DNA from: Thiopseudomonas denitrificans
Lineage (GTDB): Bacteria > Pseudomonadota > Gammaproteobacteria > Pseudomonadales > Pseudomonadaceae
Length of the DNA: 64,000 nt
Assembly: GCF_002866065.1 (NCBI RefSeq)
Contig: NZ_LNJZ01000005.1
Coordinates: 230,144-294,143 of the forward strand
Direction: 5' to 3'
Shown: piece after piece, positions 37,040 through 46,170 of the stretch
Position numbering within the stretch: position 1 is the first letter of the stretch
How the letters are laid out: every line of letters begins with the position of its first letter
Position numbers and translations under genes: made by a program
Notes under the pieces: generated by a model
The model's input: only the letters and a program-made list of their open reading frames with translations
The model's database searches: none
Told to the model about the DNA's origin: nothing

Positions 37040-38250
37040 TGCTCGCGCGTTTCTGGATCGAGCGCCGCATCGCCTGGCGCTTCATGGTGGAAAACCCGCT
37101 GCAAACCCTGCTGATCAGCATCGCCATTGCCGTGGGCACGGCCGTGATCATTTTCATTACCACCCTGATGAACGGCCTGCAGCAAAACACCATCAACAAG
37201 ACCCTCGGCAGCCAGCCCCATGTCAGGCTGGAAGCCACCCGGCTGTATAACCGCTTGCCGGCAGTGCGGGACGGTCAAATATTGCAGCTGGAGACCATGC
37301 GGGCCCAGCCGCTGCAGCGCATCGACAGCTGGCAGGCGCTGGTGGCCGATCTGGACGCGATTCCCCAACTGATGGCGGTATCGCCGGTGGTCACGGGGCC
37401 GGCGCTGGTGCAGAAGGGGCGGGCGACCGCTTCGGTGGTGGTCAACGGCATTGACCCGCAGCGCTATGAGAAAATCATCAACCTGCCCGGCCACATGGTG
37501 CAGGGGCGCTTCCAGGTCGGCAGCGAGGATGTGCTGGTCGGCAGCGAGCTGGCGCGTGATCTGGGCCTGCAAGCCGGTGACAAGCTGCGCCTGCAGGCCG
37601 GTGATGGCCGTACCGCCCTGTTGCGGGTGGCCGGCATTTTCAGCATGGGAGTGCAGGAACTGGACACCCGCCAGCTGTATGTCGACCTGAAACAGGCGCA
37701 GACACTGCTTAATCTGAGCGGTGGCATTACCGCGCTGGACGTCAAGATCAGCGATATTTTCACCGCCCGGGAATGGGGTGGTCGCCTGCAGCGCCTGACC
37801 GGGCTGCACGTGAAAAACTGGATGGACAACAACAGCCAGCTGCTCAACGCCCTGCGCTCGCAGAGCATGACCACACAGATGATCCGAGGTTTTGTCGGCC
37901 TGGCGGTGGGGCTTGGTATTGCCAGCGTGCTGGCGGTCAGCGTGGTGCAGCGCACCCGCGAAGTCGGCATCCTGCGGGCAATGGGCAGCACCCGCGACCA
38001 GATCCTGCGGGTGTTCCTGACCCAGGGCGCGATGCTCGGTGCCATGGGTGCGGTGTTCGGCATGGCCGGCGGCTATGGCCTGATTTATCTGTTCAACAAC
38101 TTCGGCTCGCGGCTGTTTTCGGTGTCGGTCCAGGCCGAGGTCACCATCACTGCGCTGTTCATCGCCATCGGCAGTGGCATCCTGGCGGCTGCATTGCCGG
38201 CGCGGCGGGCCTCGCGTTATGACCCGGCCGAGGCGATCCGCTATGTCTGA
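37039..38250 (+). CDS. ABC transporter permease, FtsX/MacB/LolC-like
   Basis: 403-aa permease with one N-terminal TM helix (about residues 20-42), a large periplasmic MacB-like domain (about 45-270) and three C-terminal TM helices. The FtsX-family block VQRTREVGILRAMGSTRDQILRVFL lies near 309-333, and the last helix is followed by [17 protein letters not shown], the typical end. Type VII ABC architecture: probably a mechanotransmission exporter rather than an importer. It overlaps the ATPase gene by eight bases. Confidence 0.88.
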   Translation: MLARFWIERRIAWRFMVENPLQTLLISIAIAVGTAVIIFITTLMNGLQQNTINKTLGSQPHVRLEATRLYNRLPAVRDGQILQLETMRAQPLQRIDSWQALVADLDAIPQLMAVSPVVTGPALVQKGRATASVVVNGIDPQRYEKIINLPGHMVQGRFQVGSEDVLVGSELARDLGLQAGDKLRLQAGDGRTALLRVAGIFSMGVQELDTRQLYVDLKQAQTLLNLSGGITALDVKISDIFTAREWGGRLQRLTGLHVKNWMDNNSQLLNALRSQSMTTQMIRGFVGLAVGLGIASVLAVSVVQRTREVGILRAMGSTRDQILRVFLTQGAMLGAMGAVFGMAGGYGLIYLFNNFGSRLFSVSVQAEVTITALFIAIGSGILAAALPARRASRYDPAEAIRYV

Positions 38251-38941
38251 GGTGGTGCTGCGGCTGCAGGATGTGAACAAGGTTTTCGAGCCAGATACGC
38301 CTCGGGCGGTGCATGTGCTGCATGACATCAGCCTTGAGCTGCATGCCGGCGAGCTGACCGCACTGATCGGCCCGTCCGGTTCCGGCAAGAGCACCTTGCT
38401 CAACCTGATGGGGCTGCTGGATACGCCCAGCAGCGGCGAATTATGGATTGACGGGCAGGCCACGGCACGGCTGGACGATGCCGGCCGCACCCGGCTGCGG
38501 GCGCACCATATCGGCTTCGTGTTCCAGTTTCACCACCTGATCGGCGCCTTCAGTGTGCTCGACAACGTGCTGATGCCGTTGATGCTGCAACAAGGCAAGC
38601 CCGCTACCGCACAACTGGATTATGCACGCCACCTGCTTGATGCCGTCGGCTTGCCGAACATAGAGCAGCGCTCGGCCAAGGCACTGTCGGGCGGGCAGCA
38701 GCAGCGGGTGGCAATTGCCCGTGCGCTGGTCGGCAAGCCGGCGCTGCTGCTGGCAGACGAGCCGACCGGCAACCTGGACACCCAGACCGCCGAAGAGGTG
38801 TTTGCCCTGTTTGAGCAGTTCAACCGCGACACCGGCTGCGCCACCCTGATCGTCACCCACGACCCGCGCCTGAGTGCCCGTTGCCCACGGGTGATCGAGC
38901 TGCTTGATGGCCGCATCGTTTCGGAGCCTGGCGCATTATAG
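38243..38941 (+). CDS. ABC transporter ATP-binding protein, LolD/MacB-like
   Basis: 232-aa ATPase. Walker [10 protein letters not shown] (about residue 41), Q-loop [17 protein letters not shown] (about 92), signature [15 protein letters not shown] (about 147), Walker [13 protein letters not shown] (about 170), H-loop IVTHDPR (about 202). The sequence around the signature places it in the LolD/MacB group that pairs with FtsX-like permeases. The ATG lies within the last codons of the permease gene. It is last in the operon. Confidence 0.9.
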   Translation: MSEVVLRLQDVNKVFEPDTPRAVHVLHDISLELHAGELTALIGPSGSGKSTLLNLMGLLDTPSSGELWIDGQATARLDDAGRTRLRAHHIGFVFQFHHLIGAFSVLDNVLMPLMLQQGKPATAQLDYARHLLDAVGLPNIEQRSAKALSGGQQQRVAIARALVGKPALLLADEPTGNLDTQTAEEVFALFEQFNRDTGCATLIVTHDPRLSARCPRVIELLDGRIVSEPGAL

Positions 38942-39057
38942 ACTGGTATCCGGATGCCTTTTGATGCTTTCGTGGTGGAGTCAATTTTTCGTCTTTGGCG
39001 ATTTTAGAAAAACTACTGGCTGCGTAACCTGCTGAAAACAATCTTAAAAATACCTGT

Positions 39058-39074
39058 TGGCACAAGCATTGCTT
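39058..39074 (+). promoter_or_regulatory. Sigma54 (RpoN) promoter of flgBCDE
   Basis: TGGCACAAGCATTGCTT matches the -24/-12 consensus TGGCAC-N5-TTGCW exactly, with the right spacing. It sits 38 bases before flgB. Class II flagellar operons in Pseudomonas depend on RpoN with FleQ. Confidence 0.88.
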
Positions 39075-39111
39075 TGTCTGTGCCAAGAGAGATTTCAGCA
39101 GGAGATGCAAC

Positions 39112-39519
39112 ATGAGCATCAGTTTCAGCAAGGCATTGGGCATCCATGAGCAGGCCCTGGGTTTTCGTGCCCAGCGTGCTGAAGTGCTGGCCAACAACAT
39201 TGCCAACGCGGATACGCCCAACTTCAAGGCCCGTGACCTGGACTTTGCCAGCGTGCTGGCCAGCCAGGCCCAGCGGCAGGTCGGTGGCGGCACCTCGCTG
39301 GAACGCACCCGCTGGCAGCATTTTGATGCCGATGGCGTGGAGCTTGCCGACCCGGCGCTCAGGTTCCGCAATCCGCATCATGCATCCATTGACCAGAACT
39401 CGGTCGACCTGCAGGTCGAACAGTCCCATTACGCCGAAAACGCGGTCCAGTTCCAGGCCAGCTTCACCCTGCTCAACAACAAGTTCAAAGGGCTGGTGAC
39501 GGCCCTGCGTGGCGAATAA
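39112..39519 (+). CDS. flgB: Flagellar basal-body rod protein FlgB
   Basis: Proximal rod protein, 135 aa, exported through the flagellar type III system. The N-terminal rod signature is HEQALGFRAQRAEVLANNIANADTPNFKARDLDF (about residues 10-43, cited as a range) and the C-terminal helix AENAVQFQASFTLLNNKFKG lies near 107-126. CAGGAG precedes the ATG. First gene of an operon led by a sigma54 promoter; no flgA or flgM lies upstream. Confidence 0.95.
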   Translation: MSISFSKALGIHEQALGFRAQRAEVLANNIANADTPNFKARDLDFASVLASQAQRQVGGGTSLERTRWQHFDADGVELADPALRFRNPHHASIDQNSVDLQVEQSHYAENAVQFQASFTLLNNKFKGLVTALRGE

Positions 39520-39533
39520 GCGAGGTATTCATC

Positions 39534-39983
39534 ATGTCCTTATCCAGTGTTTTCCATATTGCCGGTAGCGGCATGAGTGCCCAGAGCACCCGGCTGAATA
39601 CCATTTCCAGCAACATTGCCAATGCCGAAACGGTGTCATCGAGCATCGACGAAACCTACCGTGCGCGTCACCCGGTGTTCGCCACCGTGTTTGCTGAAAA
39701 CCTGAAAGGCAATGCCAGCCAGCCATCGCTGTTTGCCGAGCATGACCAGGCCGGCAAGGGCGTACAGGTGCGCGGTATCGTCGAAGACCAGAGCGAACTG
39801 CAGATGCGCTACGAACCGGACCATCCGGCCGCCAACGATCAGGGGTACGTGTTCTACCCGAACGTCAACGTGGTGGAAGAAATGGCCGACATGATCTCGG
39901 CCAGCCGCGCCTTCCAGACCAACGTCGAAATGATGAATACCGCCAAACAGATGATGCAGCGTGTGCTCACCCTGGGCCAGTAA
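39534..39983 (+). CDS. flgC: Flagellar basal-body rod protein FlgC
   Basis: 149-aa rod protein. The N-terminal heptad region contains MSAQSTRLNTISSNIANAET, and the conserved NVNVVEEMADMISASRAFQTN block spans about residues 104-124 before the final helix. It lies 14 bases after flgB. The family is short and well conserved, so the call is safe. Confidence 0.95.
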   Translation: MSLSSVFHIAGSGMSAQSTRLNTISSNIANAETVSSSIDETYRARHPVFATVFAENLKGNASQPSLFAEHDQAGKGVQVRGIVEDQSELQMRYEPDHPAANDQGYVFYPNVNVVEEMADMISASRAFQTNVEMMNTAKQMMQRVLTLGQ

Positions 39984-39997
39984 CGAGGAGATAGACC

Positions 39998-40675
39998 ATG
40001 ACAGCTTCGGCAGTAGGTGCAGCAAGCACGATATGGGACGAGTACAGCCACAAGGTTGACCGCGAGGTCAACAAGGACCTGGGCAAGAACGAGTTTCTTG
40101 AACTGCTGGTGGCCCAGCTCAACAACCAGAACCCGCTCGACCCCCAGGACAACGGCGAATTCGTCGCCCAGCTGGCACAGTTCAGTACCCTGGAGGGCAT
40201 CGAAAAGCTCAATGACAGCATGGGCGATATCATCAGCAGTGTGCACTCCTCGCAGGCGCTGCAGGCGTCCAGCCTGGTCGGACGCAGCGTCATCTTTGCC
40301 GGCGAGAAGGCGGTGGTGAACACCGACGAGGAGTTCAAGGGCAGTGTGCTGGTGCCGCAAAGCTCGAGCAATATTTTTGTCAGCGTCTATGACGAAGCAG
40401 GCACCCTGGTCAACCGCATCAACCTTGGCGCGCAGGAAGCCGGCAACCAGAGCTTTACCTGGGATGGCACCAACAGTGATGGCGAGCAGATGCCGTCAGG
40501 TACCTACAAGTTCAAGGCCGAAGGGTCCTTTGATGGTGAAACCCAGGGGCTATACACCATGCTGCCGGCCCGGGTGGAAAGCGTCACCCTCAATCCGCAA
40601 GGCGGGGACATGCTGTTGAATATCGCCGGGTTGGGCACCTTGCCCCTGTCACAAGTGCAGATTATCGGTCAGTAA
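39998..40675 (+). CDS. flgD: Flagellar hook assembly scaffold FlgD
   Basis: 225-aa hook-capping protein that lets FlgE subunits assemble and then leaves. The N-terminal block LGKNEFLELLVAQLNNQNPLDPQDNGEFVAQLAQFSTLEGI (about 28-68) is the family signature. Tudor/FnIII-like domains follow, with TWDGTNSDGEQMPSGTYKF near 156-174. AGGAG precedes the ATG. It is in operon with flgC. Confidence 0.95.
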   Translation: MTASAVGAASTIWDEYSHKVDREVNKDLGKNEFLELLVAQLNNQNPLDPQDNGEFVAQLAQFSTLEGIEKLNDSMGDIISSVHSSQALQASSLVGRSVIFAGEKAVVNTDEEFKGSVLVPQSSSNIFVSVYDEAGTLVNRINLGAQEAGNQSFTWDGTNSDGEQMPSGTYKFKAEGSFDGETQGLYTMLPARVESVTLNPQGGDMLLNIAGLGTLPLSQVQIIGQ

Positions 40676-40714
40676 CAATTTTTAGCCGTCGCCCCGGGCG
40701 ATCAAGGAGTCAAC

Positions 40715-42268
40715 ATGTCGTTCAATATCGGTTTAAGCGGCTTGCGTGCCGCCACCAAAGACCTCAACGTAACCGGTAACAACATTGCCAACGCCGGCAC
40801 CGTGGGCTTCAAGCAGTCCCGGGCCGAGTTTGCCGATGTCTATTCAGCCACGGTGATGGGAACCGGCAAGAACCAGCAGGGCAGCGGTGTGCTGCTGGGC
40901 AATGTGTCGCAGCTGTTCAACCAGGGCAACATCAACTACACCCAGAACCCGATGGACCTGGCCATTAACGGCAACGGTTTCTTTCAGGTCAGTAATAACG
41001 GTGCCTTGAGTTATACCCGTGCCGGCTTTTTTGGTACCGACAAGGATGGCTTCATTGTCGACAACTTCGGCTATAACCTGCAGGGCTACCGGGTTGACAA
41101 TAATGGTCACTTGCAAACCGGCGTCATTGGCAATTTGCAAATCCAGAAGGCCAGCCAGGACCCCAAGGCAACCTCGGAAATTCGCCAGGCCTACAACCTG
41201 AACTCGACCAGCAACGTGCCGCCGAATTCTCCTTTCCTGGCATCCGACCCGGGTACCTACAACTCGTCGACCTCAACCAATATTTATGACAGCCAGGGTA
41301 ATGCCCACACCTTCAGCCAGTATTTTGTCAAAACCGGCCCCAACAACTGGACCATGAATGTGCTGATTGATGGTGCGCACCCGCATGCCGGTGTCGCCAA
41401 CCTGGCAGCGAAAACCGCGAAAGAGCAGGCAGGCTCCACGCCGCAGGATATAGCCAATGCGGCGATCAACGCGCTGGACCCGACCTCGGATTTTGGTATC
41501 CGCATGACGACCGAGCTGAACGCGTTGATGGCGCAAACCCCGCCGCCATCGGCCGAGCAGGTAATGGCAGCCATTACCCGGGTCGGCAACAACTCGCCGA
41601 TCAGCCTGAATGTGGCCTTTGACAGTGCGGGCAAGATGCTGCCGATTGATCCGGCAACCAACCCTTCATTGTTTGACCCCGCGGCGGGTGGTGCTGCCAC
41701 TGTTGACCAGTTCTGGGAGCTGAATCCTGACGGTACCGTGACGTTGCGTGCGGGGCAGTGGACGCCGGCGACCATGAGTGATGACAAGCCGCCTGTGGCA
41801 CTGGCCAACGGCTCGGTGATGAATGCCACCGGGGTGTTGCTCGACATGCGCAGCGCCAGCCAGTTTGCCAGCGCTTTTGCCGTCACCGAGGTGGCGCAGG
41901 ACGGTTACACCACCGGTGAGCTGTCAGGCGTCGAGATTGATGATACCGGGATGATCTTTGCCCGTTACACCAACGGGCAGTCGAAGGTGCAGGGGCAGGT
42001 CATTCTGGCCGATTTTGCCAACGTGCAGGGCCTGACCCCGGTGGGCAAGACGCAATGGGTGCAGTCGCTGGAATCCGGCGAGCCGGTACGTAACCCGGGC
42101 CGCACCGGCACCCTGGGAGCGATCCAGTCGGGTGCGCTGGAAGACTCCAACGTCGAGCTGTCGGACCAGCTGGTTAATTTGATCGTGGCGCAGCGCAACT
42201 ACCAGGCCAACGCCAAGACCATTGAAACCAACAGCGCCATCACCCAGACCATCATCAATATCCGTTAA
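40715..42268 (+). CDS. flgE: Flagellar hook protein FlgE
   Basis: 517-aa hook subunit. N-terminal signature [31 protein letters not shown]-like [11 protein letters not shown] near residue 85, and the C-terminal block [24 protein letters not shown] near 480-503. It is longer than the roughly 460-aa P. aeruginosa FlgE. The extra length is an Ala/Gln-rich stretch around residues 225-300 in the surface-exposed middle. It ends 14 bases before an intrinsic terminator, so the operon stops here without flgF-L. Confidence 0.94.
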   Translation: MSFNIGLSGLRAATKDLNVTGNNIANAGTVGFKQSRAEFADVYSATVMGTGKNQQGSGVLLGNVSQLFNQGNINYTQNPMDLAINGNGFFQVSNNGALSYTRAGFFGTDKDGFIVDNFGYNLQGYRVDNNGHLQTGVIGNLQIQKASQDPKATSEIRQAYNLNSTSNVPPNSPFLASDPGTYNSSTSTNIYDSQGNAHTFSQYFVKTGPNNWTMNVLIDGAHPHAGVANLAAKTAKEQAGSTPQDIANAAINALDPTSDFGIRMTTELNALMAQTPPPSAEQVMAAITRVGNNSPISLNVAFDSAGKMLPIDPATNPSLFDPAAGGAATVDQFWELNPDGTVTLRAGQWTPATMSDDKPPVALANGSVMNATGVLLDMRSASQFASAFAVTEVAQDGYTTGELSGVEIDDTGMIFARYTNGQSKVQGQVILADFANVQGLTPVGKTQWVQSLESGEPVRNPGRTGTLGAIQSGALEDSNVELSDQLVNLIVAQRNYQANAKTIETNSAITQTIINIR

Positions 42269-42281
42269 TGGTCCCGGAATG

Positions 42282-42317
42282 AAAAAGCGCGCCCTGTTTT
42301 GCAGGACGCGCTTTTTT
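42282..42317. terminator. Terminator after flgE, also serving ppiA
   Basis: AAAAAGCGCG-CCCTG...CAGGA-CGCGCTTTTTT forms a long hairpin with A and T tails between the convergent flgE and cyclophilin genes. Confidence 0.93.
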
Positions 42318-42345
42318 GTGTCTGTCGCTTGGGATTGGCCGGGCG

Positions 42346-42903
42346 TCAGTCCTGTACGCGGCGGGCCTTGAGGATGACCACCTGTTCGGCAGGAACATTC
42401 TGGTGCATGCCATAGTTGCTGGTCGGCACTTCGGCGATTTTGTCCACTACATCCATGCCGCTGACCACCTTGCCAAATACCGCGTAACCGAAATCTCGGC
42501 CGCCATGGTTGAGGAAGTCATTGTTGCCGTGGTTGATGAACCACTGCGAGGTGGCGGAGTCGACCGCCTGGGTGCGGGCCATGGCAATGGTGCCACGATC
42601 GTTTTTCAGGCCGTTGTCGGCCTCGTTCTTGATCGGTTTGTTGGTGGGGCGCTGCTGCATGTACTTGTCAAAACCGCCACCCTGGATCATGAAACCCTTG
42701 ATGACGCGATGGAAGATGGTGCCGTCGTAGCGCTCTTCGTCCACATAGCTGAGGAAGTTCTCGACGCTGAGCGGAGCTTTTTCCGCGTTCAGTTCCAGTT
42801 CGATGTCGCCCAGGCTGGTGCTGAGCAGGACACGGGGATTGTCGGCGGCCCACAGCGGGCTGGACAGGATCAGGGTGCTGGCAAGCAGGATTTTTTTCAG
42901 CAT
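42346..42903 (-). CDS. Periplasmic peptidyl-prolyl cis-trans isomerase (cyclophilin, PpiA-type)
   Basis: 185-aa cyclophilin with a signal peptide ([19 protein letters not shown]). The catalytic Arg lies in [16 protein letters not shown] (about residues 65-80), and the substrate groove in [20 protein letters not shown] (about 105-124). [21 protein letters not shown] follows near 145. Signal peptide and size point to the periplasmic PpiA type rather than cytosolic PpiB. Single gene. Confidence 0.92.
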   Translation of the reverse strand: MLKKILLASTLILSSPLWAADNPRVLLSTSLGDIELELNAEKAPLSVENFLSYVDEERYDGTIFHRVIKGFMIQGGGFDKYMQQRPTNKPIKNEADNGLKNDRGTIAMARTQAVDSATSQWFINHGNNDFLNHGGRDFGYAVFGKVVSGMDVVDKIAEVPTSNYGMHQNVPAEQVVILKARRVQD

Positions 42904-43188
42904 GGCAAGTACTCTTGGATGCGCCCGGGCGCAATCTGGTGATTGAAGGACAATGGCCCATTGACCAGCCGATGGCGGGCGGGTTCCCCTGTCCGTTGTT
43001 TTCAGTGGGGAATTCTAGCCTGAAAGAGCAACGGCGTCAGCGGCCTGTGCCGTCAATTTTCATGTTGTCGCCCATTGGCTGTGGCAGCACCTGCCAGCAA
43101 TCCGCTTGCGCTGGCGGCTGTAGTGCTCAGCAGCGGTGGTAAAACCGCTATACTCTGCGCCCCATTTGAGACGAAGCGCGGAGATTCC

Positions 43189-44202
43189 ATGCAGGCTGTC
43201 CCCCTGACCCGGATTGACGAGGAAAAAAACTGGCAAACGATACTGGCCGAAGCGGTACGTGACGGACACGAATTGTTGCGCCTGTTGCAACTGGAGCACA
43301 GTGAGCTGGCCGGTCAACTGGGCGGTGATGGGGATTTTCCGGTGCTGGTGCCGCGCCCCTTTGTCGCCCTGATGCAACAGGGCGATGTCCGGGACCCGCT
43401 GTTGCGGCAGGTGCTGGGCCAGCAGGAAGAAAACCGGCAGGTGCCCGGTTACGTGACCGATCCGCTGGGCGAGCAGCCGGCCAATGTGCGGCCGGGCGTG
43501 GTACACAAATACCATGGCCGCGTGCTGCTGATTGCAGCCGGCGGCTGCGCGGTGAATTGCCGCTACTGCTTCCGCCGCCACTTTCCCTACGCCGACAACC
43601 GGGTAGGGCGCAAACAATGGCAGGAAGCGCTGGAATATGTCGCCGCCGATGCCAGCATCAGCGAGGTGATCCTCAGTGGCGGTGACCCCCTGCTGCTGGA
43701 TGATGCCGCACTGGCGAGGCTGTGCGGACAGATCGCCGATATCGGCCATGTCCGCCGCCTGCGCATTCACACCCGGGTGCCGGTGGTGATTCCGCAGCGC
43801 CTGACACCGGCACTGACCGGGATGCTGGCCGACTCGTGCCTGCAGGCGACGGTGGTGCTGCATGTCAACCATCCGGCCGAGATTGGCCATGAGCTGGTGC
43901 GGCGCCTGGAGCCGATGCGCCGGCAGGGCGTGACCCTGCTTAATCAGAGCGTTTTGCTGCAGGGCGTGAATGATGATCCGGAGGTGCTGTGCCAGCTGAG
44001 CGAGGCGCTGTTTGCCGCCGGAGTGTTGCCGTATTACCTGCATCGTCTGGACCGGGTGCAGGGCGCGCACCATTTTGCCCTACCGGACGAACGTGTTGGC
44101 GAGCTGTATCGTTACATGAAAGAACACCTTCCGGGGTACCTGCTGCCACGGCTGGTTTGCGAAGAAGCCGGCCAGCCGCACAAGACCCTGCTGATGGTCT
44201 GA
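43189..44202 (+). CDS. epmB: EF-P beta-lysylation protein EpmB (lysine 2,3-aminomutase-like)
   Basis: Radical SAM enzyme that converts alpha- to beta-lysine for modification of elongation factor P. 337 aa. The [4Fe-4S] motif is in AGGCAVNCRYCFRRHFPY (about residues 117-134, Cys-x3-Cys-x2-Cys), followed by EVILSGGDPLLL (about 158) and the LNQSVLLQGVND block near 250. GCGGAG precedes the ATG at 43189. TATACT at 43149-43154 may be its -10. Neither efp nor epmA lies in the window, although epmB often neighbours efp. Confidence 0.9.
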   Translation: MQAVPLTRIDEEKNWQTILAEAVRDGHELLRLLQLEHSELAGQLGGDGDFPVLVPRPFVALMQQGDVRDPLLRQVLGQQEENRQVPGYVTDPLGEQPANVRPGVVHKYHGRVLLIAAGGCAVNCRYCFRRHFPYADNRVGRKQWQEALEYVAADASISEVILSGGDPLLLDDAALARLCGQIADIGHVRRLRIHTRVPVVIPQRLTPALTGMLADSCLQATVVLHVNHPAEIGHELVRRLEPMRRQGVTLLNQSVLLQGVNDDPEVLCQLSEALFAAGVLPYYLHRLDRVQGAHHFALPDERVGELYRYMKEHLPGYLLPRLVCEEAGQPHKTLLMV

Positions 44203-44240
44203 GGCCGGCTGCCCGGCGGCGTCCCGGATTGTCGGGGCGG

Positions 44241-45167
44241 TCAGGCAATTTCCGGCAGGCGGATTTCGTCGCTGCGGGTGCAGCCTTCGGTCAGCTGGGT
44301 GCACAGCTGCAGAAACTCCTGCATGGCACGGGTCTGGAATTTCTGCTGGTGCCAGATGAAGGAGAACGGCCGGCCCAGCTCCAGCTCGGGTGTTTCCAGC
44401 GCCACCAGGCTGCCGCGCCGGAAGGCATCACGCAGAGCCAGACGGGAGATGCAGCCGATGCCCAGCCCGGACTCGACCGCCCGCTTGATTGCCTCGGTGT
44501 GCTCCAGCTCCAGCAGGGGCTTGAGGTGCAGGTCGTGGGGCAGCAGGGCGTTTTCGAAAGTGCGCCGGGTACCGGAGCCCTGTTCACGCAGAATCCACAC
44601 TTCCTGCTGCAGCTCCTGCAGGCTGGCCTGTCCGGCAGCGGCCAGGCGGTGGCCCGGTGCGCAGAACACCACCAGTTCATCATGCACCCAGGGCGTAACC
44701 TGCAGATCGGGATGCTGGCACTGGCCCTCGATCAGGCCCAGGTCGAGGCTGAACTCGCTGACCTGCTCGATGATGTGTTCGGTATTGTTGACGTGCAGGC
44801 GCATCTTGCATTCCGGGTGGCGCTGCATGAAATGGCTTACCAGCAGGGTGGCAAGGTAGTTGCCAATGGTCAGTGTTGCCCCCACATTGAGGGAGCCGAA
44901 GCCTTGCTGCCCCCTGAGCAGGGCATCAATGGCCTGGGCCTGTTCCAGCAGGGCGCGTGCCTGTGGCAGCAGCTCCAGACCAAGGGCGTTGATCAGCAGG
45001 CGTTTGCCGGCACGGTCAAACAGCTGACAGTTGTAGTTGCGTTCCAGCTCGTTGAGTGCGGTACTGGCAGCCGGTTGAGACATGGCCAGACGTTCGGCGG
45101 CGCGGGAGACGTTCTCCTGCCGGGCGATTTCGGTAAATACCTGAAGCTGGCGCAGCGTCAATCTCAT
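44241..45167 (-). CDS. finR: LysR-type regulator FinR of fpr
   Basis: 308-aa LysR-type regulator. N-terminal winged helix-turn-helix LRQLQVFTEIARQENVSRAAERLAMSQPAASTALNELE (about 4-41) and a C-terminal LysR substrate-binding domain (about 90-295). It is divergent from fpr over 107 bp. In Pseudomonas FinR activates fprA in response to superoxide-type stress, and the pairing is conserved, so the name rests on neighbour plus length. An inverted repeat in the gap may be its operator. Confidence 0.85.
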   Translation of the reverse strand: MRLTLRQLQVFTEIARQENVSRAAERLAMSQPAASTALNELERNYNCQLFDRAGKRLLINALGLELLPQARALLEQAQAIDALLRGQQGFGSLNVGATLTIGNYLATLLVSHFMQRHPECKMRLHVNNTEHIIEQVSEFSLDLGLIEGQCQHPDLQVTPWVHDELVVFCAPGHRLAAAGQASLQELQQEVWILREQGSGTRRTFENALLPHDLHLKPLLELEHTEAIKRAVESGLGIGCISRLALRDAFRRGSLVALETPELELGRPFSFIWHQQKFQTRAMQEFLQLCTQLTEGCTRSDEIRLPEIA

Positions 45168-45181
45168 ATTCGTTATCCTGA

Positions 45182-45233
45182 TAAGCTCTATATTTTTAAT
45201 TCATTTATCAAATTTAGAGCTTAAGCCTATAAT
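45182..45233 (+). promoter_or_regulatory. finR-fpr control region: inverted repeat and fpr promoter
   Basis: TAAGCTCTA (45182-45190) and TAGAGCTTA (45215-45223) are perfect inverted arms around a 24-bp AT-rich centre. TATAAT (45228-45233) with TTATCA 17 bp upstream (45205-45210) forms a plausible sigma70 promoter for fpr overlapping the right arm. This is the layout expected for a LysR-type activator; binding is inferred. Confidence 0.6.
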
Positions 45234-45274
45234 ACCGGGTACGCAATCACCCTCTTCACTAAAGGAAGCCCGTC

Positions 45275-46054
45275 ATGAGCAATCTCAACACTGAGCGCGT
45301 ACTCAGCGTACACCACTGGAATGATAGCCTGTTCAGTTTCAAGACGACCCGTGACCCGGGCTTGCGTTTTGAAAACGGCCAGTTTGTCATGATCGGCCTT
45401 GAGGTGGAAGGACGGCCGTTGATGCGGGCTTACTCCATTGCCAGCCCCAACTATGAAGACCATCTGGAGTTCTATTCGATCAAGGTGCCCAACGGGCCGC
45501 TGACCTCGCGCCTGCAGCACTTGCAGGTCGGGGACAATATCCGTATCAGCAAGAAGCCTACCGGCACACTGCTGCTCGACGACCTGCGTCCTGCCAAGCA
45601 CCTGTACCTGCTGGCGACCGGCACCGGGCTGGCACCTTTTTTGAGTCTGATCCAGGAACCGGAAGCCTACGAGCGCTACGAAAAGGTGATTCTGGTGCAC
45701 GGCGTGCGCTTTGTCAGCGAGCTGGCCTATGCCGAGTTCATCACGCAGCAGCTGCCCGAGAACGAGTTTTTCGGCGAACAGGTGCGTGACAAGCTGATCT
45801 ACTACCCGACGGTGACCCGCGAACCGTTCCGCAATCAGGGCCGGATTACCGAACTGATGCGCAGCGGCAAGCTGTTCGAGGACATCGGCCTGCCCCGCAT
45901 CAACCCGCAGGATGATCGCGCCATGCTGTGTGGCAGCCCGGCGATGCTGGATGACCTGGACCAGATGCTGACCAATGAGTTCGACCTGAAAGTCTCGCCA
46001 CGGCTGGGTGAGCCGGGTGACTTTGTCATCGAGCGGGCGTTTGTCGAGAAGTGA
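45275..46054 (+). CDS. fpr: Ferredoxin/flavodoxin-NADP+ reductase Fpr
   Basis: 259-aa FAD enzyme exchanging electrons between NADPH and ferredoxin or flavodoxin. FAD-binding RAYSIASPNYED (about 50-61) and KVPNGPLTSRLQHL, NADP-binding ATGTGLAPFLSLI (about 112), and the CGSPAMLDDL segment (about 213). It ends in AFVEK, the bacterial class I type seen in Pseudomonas FprA. AAAGGA lies nine bases before the ATG. It is followed by a terminator. Confidence 0.95.
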   Translation: MSNLNTERVLSVHHWNDSLFSFKTTRDPGLRFENGQFVMIGLEVEGRPLMRAYSIASPNYEDHLEFYSIKVPNGPLTSRLQHLQVGDNIRISKKPTGTLLLDDLRPAKHLYLLATGTGLAPFLSLIQEPEAYERYEKVILVHGVRFVSELAYAEFITQQLPENEFFGEQVRDKLIYYPTVTREPFRNQGRITELMRSGKLFEDIGLPRINPQDDRAMLCGSPAMLDDLDQMLTNEFDLKVSPRLGEPGDFVIERAFVEK

Positions 46055-46125
46055 TTCCTGACAGCTGCTGTGTGCCGGGAGCCGGCACATGGCAGGCCCG
46101 GTTTCCATGGTTCCCGGGCCTGAAC

Positions 46126-46158
46126 AAAAACGCCGTGCAAATCTGCACGGCGTTTTTG
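46126..46158. terminator. Bidirectional terminator after fpr
   Basis: AAAAACGCCGTGCA / TGCACGGCGTTTTT hairpin between the convergent fpr and DUF4197 genes. Confidence 0.93.
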
Positions 46159-46170
46159 TTTGTGTGGCAA

